Below, in pieces: positions 6,686-11,305 of a stretch of 11,305 nt of DNA. Made by a program: the position numbers and the translations under genes. The notes under the pieces were generated by a model. It did no database searches and was not told where the DNA came from. It was given only the letters and a program-made list of their open reading frames with translations. The DNA comes from JANLYQ01 sp031365725 (GTDB lineage Bacteria > Actinomycetota > Actinomycetes > JACCUZ01): contig JANLYQ010000127.1 in assembly GCA_031365725.1 (NCBI GenBank), forward strand, positions 1 to 11,305. Direction: 5' to 3'. Every line of letters starts with the position of its first letter. The first letter of the stretch is position 1.

Positions 6686-8769
6686 CGTTGATCCATGATC
6701 TGGATGAGTCGGTCGTCGCTGCCCAGCCGACGCTGGTTCAGCCAGGCCTCCATGGCCGGTGCGGCCAGGGGCCGGCTGTGGAAGAAGCCCTGGACCCGGT
6801 CGCAGCCCAGCTCGCGCAACGTCTCGTAGGTGTCGCGATCCTCGACCCCCTCGGCCGTCACGGTCAGGCCCAGGTTGTGACCCAGCTCGATGGTCGATCG
6901 CACGATGATGGCGCTGTTCTCGTCCAGGCCCATCTGCAGCACGAACGACTTGTCGATCTTCAGCTCGTCGGCGGCGATGCGGCAGAGGTAGGACAACGAG
7001 GAGTAGCCCGTGCCGTAGTCGTCGATCGCCAGCATCACGCCGAGCTTTCGCAGCCCACCAAGGACCTCCAAGGCACGCCCCGGGTCGGCCATGATCGTGC
7101 TCTCGGTCACCTCGACGGTGAGTCGGCTGGCCGGCACGTCGTGGCGCCGGAGGGTCTCCGCGAAGAACACCGGGAAGTCGAGGTCGGTGAGAAGCCGAGC
7201 CGAGACGTTCACCGACATCGACACGTCGTGCCCCAGCTCGCGCCAGCGGCTCAACGTGAGGACCGACTCGTCGATGACCCAGCGGCTGAGGCGACCGATC
7301 AGACCACTGTTCTCCGCCAACGGGATGAAGACGTCCGGGCTGACGAGTCCGTGCCGCGGGTGCAGCCAGCGGGTGAGCGCCTCGACCGAGAGGACGTCGC
7401 CGGTGCGCACACAGATCTGGGGCTGGAACGCGAGGCGGAACTCCTCGTTCTCCACAGCCCCGTGCAGGTCACCCAGCAGAGCCAGCCGCTCTATCGTGTA
7501 GCCGTCGATCTCCGAGCGGTAGCTCTGGATCTCGCCCCTGTTCCCCTTGGCGCGGTAGAGGGCGATGTCAGCGCGCTTGAGTAGGGTCTCGAACGTGTCC
7601 GCGTCCTGGGGCGCCAGGGCGATGCCGATGCTCGCCTGCACGCCCAGCCGCACGTTGTCCACCATCACGGGCTCTCGCAGACGGGCGGAGAGCTCGGCCC
7701 CGACCTCGGCGGCATGGCCGGGTCCGCGCAGATCGGTGAGCAGCACGGCGAACTCGTCCCCGCCGAGCCGGGCCACCGTCACGTCCGGGGCGGCGATCGC
7801 CTTCAACCGCCTGGCGACCTCGCCGAGCACCCGGTCACCGACCTGGTGACCCATCGTGTCGTTGATCTCCTTGAAGTGGTCCAGGTCGATGAGCATGACC
7901 GCTACCGGCCGGGACCCGTCCACAGAGACAAGAGCCTGCTCGGCGCGAGTGCGCAGCAGCTCACGGTTGGGCAGGCCGGTGAGCGCGTCGTGCAGAGCCT
8001 CGTGCTGGCGCCGCAGCGAAGTCTTGGCGTTGCGGTGCACCCCGAGGATCGGCAGCATCAGCAACGGCAGCATCACCACCGAGAAGGCCCCCACGTGCGC
8101 GGCGACCGGCGCGAGACCGAGCAGGATGCTCGAGGTCGCGAGCTGGAACCGGACATCGTCGGCGAGCACGCGCAAGATCGGGACGCCGGCGTCGAGGGCC
8201 ACGACGGTCGCGACGAGGCCGTTGTTCACAGCGAAGTAGGCGGCGCTTGCCACCAGAGCGGCGGGGACATCGCGCGGGGCGAACGGTGTCGTGAGCGCGA
8301 GCAGGTCGTGGCCGGAGAGCAGGCAGTAGACGGCCCGGGTCGCGCACAGGGTCAGGAGGTACTGCCCGGTGTTGAACAGGAGCACCCGGCGCGGCATCCC
8401 ACTGATCCGGTCGCTGAGATAGACGGCGACGGACTGCACGATCAGGGCCAGCCCCAGCGGGCCGACCAGCACCAGGGCCGTCGCAAAGGTCGAGCTCACG
8501 GTGAGGTGGTCGGTGGTGTCGTCCCCGCGCGGCACCGGGATGGGTCGCAGCTCGCCAACGAACAACAACAGGCCCAGGAGATAGCACTGCAACCCGACGC
8601 CCGCCCAGCTCTGCGGCACCTGCACGACCAGGGTCACGAGCAGGCAGACCAGGCCGCCCAGCAGGATCGTGGCCACGGCGGGGTAGAGCAGGGGGGAACG
8701 CCGCAAGCCCGTAGCCACCTTTGACGGCGTGGCCACGGGCTCGGGAGCGGCGTTGTTCAGCATCCCCAC
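6682..8769 (-). CDS. membrane-bound GGDEF-EAL protein (diguanylate cyclase / c-di-GMP phosphodiesterase)
   Basis: The 695-residue protein makes and/or breaks cyclic-di-GMP. Residues about 29-245 contain some seven TM segments, probably a sensor module; I do not recognise a named MASE or MHYT domain. The GGDEF domain follows: HDALTGLPNR (260-269), LIDLDHFKEIND with the metal-binding aspartate and substrate asparagine, and an intact RLGGDEF with GGDEF at 336-340. The inhibitory RxxD site is missing; AAPD stands near its place. The EAL domain has all catalytic residues: EAL at 463-465, NVSAR, EVTES, IDDYGTGYSSL (DD at 583-584), ELKIDKSFV, TAEGVE and QGFFHSRP. Both activities are therefore possible; the net direction cannot be told. 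The GTG at 8769 gives the longest form; an ATG two codons in (8763) is equally good, as neither has a well-spaced Shine-Dalgarno. The stop overlaps the DUF5317 ATG by four bases. Confidence 0.94.
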   Translation of the reverse strand: MGMLNNAAPEPVATPSKVATGLRRSPLLYPAVATILLGGLVCLLVTLVVQVPQSWAGVGLQCYLLGLLLFVGELRPIPVPRGDDTTDHLTVSSTFATALVLVGPLGLALIVQSVAVYLSDRISGMPRRVLLFNTGQYLLTLCATRAVYCLLSGHDLLALTTPFAPRDVPAALVASAAYFAVNNGLVATVVALDAGVPILRVLADDVRFQLATSSILLGLAPVAAHVGAFSVVMLPLLMLPILGVHRNAKTSLRRQHEALHDALTGLPNRELLRTRAEQALVSVDGSRPVAVMLIDLDHFKEINDTMGHQVGDRVLGEVARRLKAIAAPDVTVARLGGDEFAVLLTDLRGPGHAAEVGAELSARLREPVMVDNVRLGVQASIGIALAPQDADTFETLLKRADIALYRAKGNRGEIQSYRSEIDGYTIERLALLGDLHGAVENEEFRLAFQPQICVRTGDVLSVEALTRWLHPRHGLVSPDVFIPLAENSGLIGRLSRWVIDESVLTLSRWRELGHDVSMSVNVSARLLTDLDFPVFFAETLRRHDVPASRLTVEVTESTIMADPGRALEVLGGLRKLGVMLAIDDYGTGYSSLSYLCRIAADELKIDKSFVLQMGLDENSAIIVRSTIELGHNLGLTVTAEGVEDRDTYETLRELGCDRVQGFFHSRPLAAPAMEAWLNQRRLGSDDRLIQIMDQR

Positions 8770-8846
8770 TTGCGACCGGGCTCGACGTCAGCACGTCCCC
8801 CGGCGTTGTCGGACCGGTCATCTCCCAGCGCGACGATCGTCTTCAT
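8757..8846 (-). CDS. possible 29-residue micro-ORF overlapping the GGDEF-EAL start
   Basis: An ATG at 8846, two bases after the stop of the previous micro-ORF, opens a frame of 29 codons (MKTIVALGDDRSDNAG... ending in PGRKWGC) that stops at 8757, inside the first codons of the GGDEF-EAL gene. GTGGGG six bases before the ATG could serve as Shine-Dalgarno. The peptide is hydrophilic and resembles nothing I know. It may be a leader peptide coupling translation to the GGDEF-EAL gene, or simply chance. Evidence is limited to position and ribosome site. Confidence 0.3.
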   Translation of the reverse strand: MKTIVALGDDRSDNAGGRADVEPGRKWGC

Positions 8847-8848
8847 CG

Positions 8849-8938
8849 TCAGCCCCACTTGGTGCCGGCACCCACGACGGCCACCAGCGAACCGATGCTC
8901 GCCAGTGCCGATGCCACCCTGAACAGGTGTCCTCGCAT
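8849..8938 (-). CDS. possible small hydrophobic protein (29 residues)
   Basis: The ATG at 8938 has a strong purine-rich Shine-Dalgarno (AGGGGGAGGGG at 8956-8946; GGAGG nine bases before the ATG). The peptide starts MRGHLFR, continues with a hydrophobic run (VASALASIGSLVAVVGAG, residues 8-25) and ends TKWG. This is the layout of a single-pass micro-protein or a bare signal-anchor: a basic start, then a helix of small hydrophobic residues. It lies in the same direction as dnaE upstream and the GGDEF-EAL gene downstream, and its stop is two bases from the next ATG. I do not recognise a family. The strong ribosome site is the best argument that it is translated. Confidence 0.5.
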   Translation of the reverse strand: MRGHLFRVASALASIGSLVAVVGAGTKWG

Positions 8939-8958
8939 GATGTAACCCCTCCCCCTAG

Positions 8959-8977
8959 GCGATCTGTCTGTGATCGC
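8959..8977. repeat. inverted repeat GCGATC-N7-GATCGC in the leader of the GGDEF-EAL operon
   Basis: A perfect 6-base inverted repeat with a 7-base spacer (TGTCTGT). It lies just upstream of the Shine-Dalgarno of the small hydrophobic ORF on the minus strand. It could be an operator for a dimeric regulator or an RNA hairpin in the leader. It stands one base from a second perfect inverted repeat. Confidence 0.5.
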
Positions 8978-8978
8978 A

Positions 8979-8997
8979 TCATCACCATCCGTGATGA
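8979..8997. repeat. inverted repeat TCATCAC-N5-GTGATGA in the leader of the GGDEF-EAL operon
   Basis: A perfect 7-base inverted repeat with a 5-base spacer (CATCC), less GC-rich than its surroundings. Together with the neighbouring repeat it makes two 19-base dyads separated by a single base. The likely role is an operator or tandem hairpins in the leader RNA. There is no U-tract, so it does not look like an intrinsic terminator. Confidence 0.5.
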
Positions 8998-9129
8998 GGA
9001 CGTGACCGTCTCATGACCTGACCGTGGTGAAAAGGGGTCTTCGACGATCGCCGTCGCCCGAGAGCCCGACTTACGCCTGAAAGTCCGTGCTGCGCCGTCA
9101 GATCCACCCGGTCGGACGAACCCCCGTCG

Positions 9130-9152
9130 CCGAACGGCCCACGGCCGGACGG
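9130..9152 (-). terminator. GC-rich hairpin downstream of dnaE, possible terminator
   Basis: CGGCC-CAC-GGCCG (9135-9147) is a perfect 5-base stem with a 3-base loop, extended by CCG/CGG on the far side of a 2x2 internal loop. It lies some 40 bases after the dnaE stop. There is no run of U after it, so it would be a U-less terminator of the kind proposed in actinobacteria, or only a chance structure in GC-rich DNA. Confidence 0.3.
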
Positions 9153-9193
9153 ATGACGTCGCGCCCCGCAGACAGCCTCGTCCGTCGGCTGCG

Positions 9194-11305
9194 TCAGGTG
9201 AGGCAGGCAGGACCCAGAAGTGCCTTGAGGTCACCCATGAGGGCCGGGCTGGGGTTGACCCGCAGACCGTCGTCGATGCGCAGGACCGTGGTGCGGCTGG
9301 CCGCGTGCAGACGCAGGTGCACCTCGGTGGCACCGGGGTGGGTGCCGAGCACCTCCTTGAGCCGCTCGACCACCGGCGGCGTGCACCGGGCAACCGGCAG
9401 CGAGATGACCACCGGACCACGCGGCCCCTCCGACAGGTCCGGCAGCGAGAGCTCGGTGGCAACCAGCTTGGGGACCTCGTCGCGCCGGTCCAGCCGGCCC
9501 TTGACGACGACCACCGCGTCCTCGGCCAGCGAGGTCGCGAACAGCTGGTAGGTCTGCGGGAAGAACATCACCTCGATCGCGCCCTCGAGATCCTCGATGG
9601 TGGCGATCGCCCACACGTCACCCTTCTTGGTGACCTTGCGCTGCAGGCCGGCGACCAGGCCGCCGATGGTGACGAATGTGCCGTCGGGCCGGTCGTCGGA
9701 CCCCGTCAGCGTCGCGATCGAGCAGTCGGTGGCAGCGGTGAGCACATGCTCGATGCCGAACAGCGGGTGGTCGGAGACGTAGAGCCCGAGCATCTCGCGC
9801 TCGTAGGCCAGCAGAACGCTCTTGTCCCACTCACCGATCGGGATGGGTGGTGTCACACCGAACGCGTCGTCGCCAGGTCCACCCTCGTCGTCCCCACCTG
9901 AATCTCCGAACAAGTCGAACTGGCCGTGCGCCTCGTTGCGCTTGGTGGACATGAACGAGTCGATGGCATCGGCGTGGATGTTGAGGAGGCCGCGCCGTGG
10001 GTCGCCGAGGGAGTCGAACGCACCGGCCTTGATCAGCGACTCGACGGTCTTCTTGTTGCACGCCACCGGATCGACCTTGCGCAGGAAGTCGTAGAAGTCG
10101 GTGAAGCGTCCCTTGCTCGTCCGGGTGGCGGCCAGGCTGGCGACGACGTTCTCGCCGACGTTGCGGATCGCGGACAGACCGAAACGGATGTCGGTGCCGC
10201 GTGGGGTGTAGTCGGCGTCGGACTCGTTGACGTCCGGCGGCAGCACCTTGATGCCCATCCGGCGGCACTCGCTGAGGTACAGCGCCGACTTGTCCTTGTC
10301 GTCACGCACCGAGGTCAGCACCGCCGCCATGTACTCCGACGGGAAGTTGGCCTTGAGGTAGGCGGTCCAGTAGGACACCAGGCCGTACGCCGCGGAGTGC
10401 GCCTTGTTGAAGGCGTAGTCGGAGAACGGGACCAAGACGTCCCACAGCGTCTTGACCGCACCGGGTGAAAACCCGTTGGCCCGCATGCCCGCCTCGAAGC
10501 CGACGTACTCGGCGTCGAGCACCTCGCGCTTCTTCTTGCCCATCGCCTTGCGCAACAGGTCGGCCTTGCCGAGGGAGTAGCCAGCAAGCTGCTGGGCGAT
10601 CAGCAGCACCTGCTCCTGGTAGACGATCAGGCCGTAGGTGCCGCCGAGGATCTCCTCGAGGGCGTCCGCGAGCTCGGGGTGGATCGGGGTGATCTCCTGC
10701 TGGCCGTTCTTGCGCAGGGCGTACTTCGTGTGCGAGTCCACGCCCATCGGGCCGGGGCGGTAGAGCGCACCGACGGCCGAGATGTGCTCGAAGCTGTCGG
10801 GTTTCATCAGCCGCAGCAGCGCCCGCATCGGCGCCCCGTCGAACTGGAAGACACCGAGGGTGTCTCCGCGGGAGAGCATGGCGAACGTCGGACCATCGTC
10901 GAGGGTCTTGCTCAGCGCGTCGAGGTCGATCACCTGGCCGCGGTTGGCCTCGATGTTGTGCAGCGCGTCGTCGAGGATCGTGAGGTTGCGCAGGCCGAGG
11001 AAGTCCATCTTGACCAGGCCGAGGGCCTCACAGCTGGGGTAGTCGAACTGCGTGATCACCTGCCCGTCCTGCTCGCGCTTCATGATGGGCAGCACGTCGA
11101 GCAACGGCTCGCTGGACATGATGACCCCGGCCGCGTGCACCCCCCACTGGCGCTTGAGGTTCTCCAGGCCGCGCGCGGTGTCGACGACCCGCTTGGCATC
11201 CGGGTCGGACTCGTAGCGGGCCCGGAACTCACCCGCCTCGCTGTAGCGCTTGTGGGTGGGGTCGAAGATGCCCCCGAGCGGCAGGTCCTTGCCCATGATC
11301 GGCGG
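9194..11305 (-). CDS. dnaE: DNA polymerase III subunit alpha DnaE, C-terminal part (cut by window edge)
   Basis: This is the catalytic subunit of the replicative polymerase, here its last 703 residues. The frame is open to the right edge, so the PHP domain and the first two catalytic aspartates lie outside. Visible in order are GGIFDPTHKRYSEAGEFR, LKRQWGVHAAGVIMSSEPLLDVLPI, the palm motif LVKMDFLGLRNLTIL with the third catalytic aspartate (codon 11005-11003), LYRPGPMG, GTYGLIVYQEQVLLIAQQLAGYSLGKADLLRKAMGKKK, FNKAHSAAYGLVSYWTAYLKANFPSEYM, the HhH region, and GQFDLF (QFDLF at 9922-9908), the internal beta-clamp binding motif. An OB-fold domain (TFVTIGGLVAGLQRKVTKKGDVWAIATIEDLEGAIEVMFF) and a short C-terminal domain ending GPACLT follow. 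The length and the intact motifs fit DnaE1 (replicative) rather than DnaE2 (mutasome), which would lack a good clamp motif. No frameshift is seen. Confidence 0.97.
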   Translation of the reverse strand, partial: PPIMGKDLPLGGIFDPTHKRYSEAGEFRARYESDPDAKRVVDTARGLENLKRQWGVHAAGVIMSSEPLLDVLPIMKREQDGQVITQFDYPSCEALGLVKMDFLGLRNLTILDDALHNIEANRGQVIDLDALSKTLDDGPTFAMLSRGDTLGVFQFDGAPMRALLRLMKPDSFEHISAVGALYRPGPMGVDSHTKYALRKNGQQEITPIHPELADALEEILGGTYGLIVYQEQVLLIAQQLAGYSLGKADLLRKAMGKKKREVLDAEYVGFEAGMRANGFSPGAVKTLWDVLVPFSDYAFNKAHSAAYGLVSYWTAYLKANFPSEYMAAVLTSVRDDKDKSALYLSECRRMGIKVLPPDVNESDADYTPRGTDIRFGLSAIRNVGENVVASLAATRTSKGRFTDFYDFLRKVDPVACNKKTVESLIKAGAFDSLGDPRRGLLNIHADAIDSFMSTKRNEAHGQFDLFGDSGGDDEGGPGDDAFGVTPPIPIGEWDKSVLLAYEREMLGLYVSDHPLFGIEHVLTAATDCSIATLTGSDDRPDGTFVTIGGLVAGLQRKVTKKGDVWAIATIEDLEGAIEVMFFPQTYQLFATSLAEDAVVVVKGRLDRRDEVPKLVATELSLPDLSEGPRGPVVISLPVARCTPPVVERLKEVLGTHPGATEVHLRLHAASRTTVLRIDDGLRVNPSPALMGDLKALLGPACLT

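Larger units (their letters stand above)
8939..9193. other. intergenic region between dnaE and the GGDEF-EAL operon
   Basis: Beyond the two dyads and the Shine-Dalgarno near its left end, this 255-base stretch holds no convincing gene on either strand. Some pieces are noticeably less GC-rich than the genes (for example around 9030-9037 and 9068-9085, the latter with a 5-base GACTT/AAGTC dyad). A GC-rich hairpin at 9130-9152 may end dnaE transcription. I see no clear -35/-10 pair for a housekeeping promoter on the minus strand, although a promoter is expected here if the operon is separate from dnaE. Confidence 0.6.

Noticed and set aside
9040..9075. A second sigma-28-like site (GTAAG ... GGCGATCG) on the minus strand upstream of the GGDEF-EAL operon
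   Set aside because: Both half-sites deviate from the consensus and the spacing is too long; I could not call it a promoter.
9173..9191. CAGCC-N9-GGCTG dyad two bases after the dnaE stop
   Set aside because: A 5-base stem with a 9-base loop and no U-tract is weak; too easily formed by chance in this DNA to call a terminator.
8939..9193. A c-di-GMP (GEMM) riboswitch in the leader of the GGDEF-EAL operon
   Set aside because: I looked for the conserved GCAAACC and CGCAAAGC-like blocks and did not find them; the visible hairpins do not form the GEMM layout.
8818..9462. A 214-codon minus-strand frame spanning the end of dnaE and the intergenic region
   Set aside because: It overlaps dnaE in another frame for about half its length, has no recognisable motif, and runs across the dyads and ribosome site of the micro-ORF.
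1..11305. tRNA, rRNA, CRISPR, insertion sequence or prophage signals
   Set aside because: Nothing with cloverleaf, spaced direct repeats, transposase motifs or terminal inverted repeats was seen; the coding is nearly continuous and uniform in style.

Overview
This window is a piece of chromosome from a very high-GC actinobacterium. The actinobacterial DnaE1-type polymerase, the hisD-hisC-hisB gene order, the common GTG starts, the apparently leaderless promoters, and the DUF3352, DUF5317 and DUF2567-like membrane proteins all point that way. My best guess is Nocardioides or a relative in the Nocardioidaceae. That placement is an inference from gene content and style, not from a marker gene.

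Layout from left to right. Positions 1-2576 hold the start of a histidine biosynthesis operon on the minus strand, read hisD, hisC, hisB (hisB is cut by the window edge). A 35-base divergent intergenic region (2577-2611) carries back-to-back -10 elements. Positions 2612-3774 hold two plus-strand genes: a stand-alone LON substrate-binding-domain protein and a YbaK-family Cys-tRNA(Pro) deacylase-like protein. The YbaK gene runs tail to tail into a minus-strand cluster with a 41-base overlap. That cluster is transcribed right to left: two possible micro-ORFs (8938-8757), a seven-TM GGDEF-EAL protein (8769-6682), a DUF5317 membrane protein (6685-5984), a DUF3352 protein with one TM anchor (6021-4315) and a four-TM DUF2567-like protein (4294-3734). 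The right end (9194-11305) is the C-terminal 60 percent or so of dnaE, the replicative polymerase alpha subunit, on the same strand.

The housekeeping parts (his operon, YbaK, LON domain, dnaE) are ordinary. The part worth attention is 3734-8997. Four membrane proteins, one of them a bifunctional cyclic-di-GMP enzyme with intact catalytic motifs, are packed with overlaps of 4 and 38 bases and a 20-base gap, which suggests co-expression. A close match to a sigma-28 (FliA/WhiG-class) promoter, CTCA-N17-GCCGATA, lies inside the DUF5317 tail at a fitting distance from the DUF3352 start. The 5' leader carries two adjacent perfect inverted repeats, a strong Shine-Dalgarno, and two 29-codon ORFs that nearly touch each other and lead into the GGDEF-EAL start. 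I infer a membrane signalling module linked to cyclic-di-GMP and perhaps to motility or envelope function. No experiment or database search backs this here.

I saw no tRNA, rRNA, CRISPR array, insertion sequence, attachment site or prophage gene.
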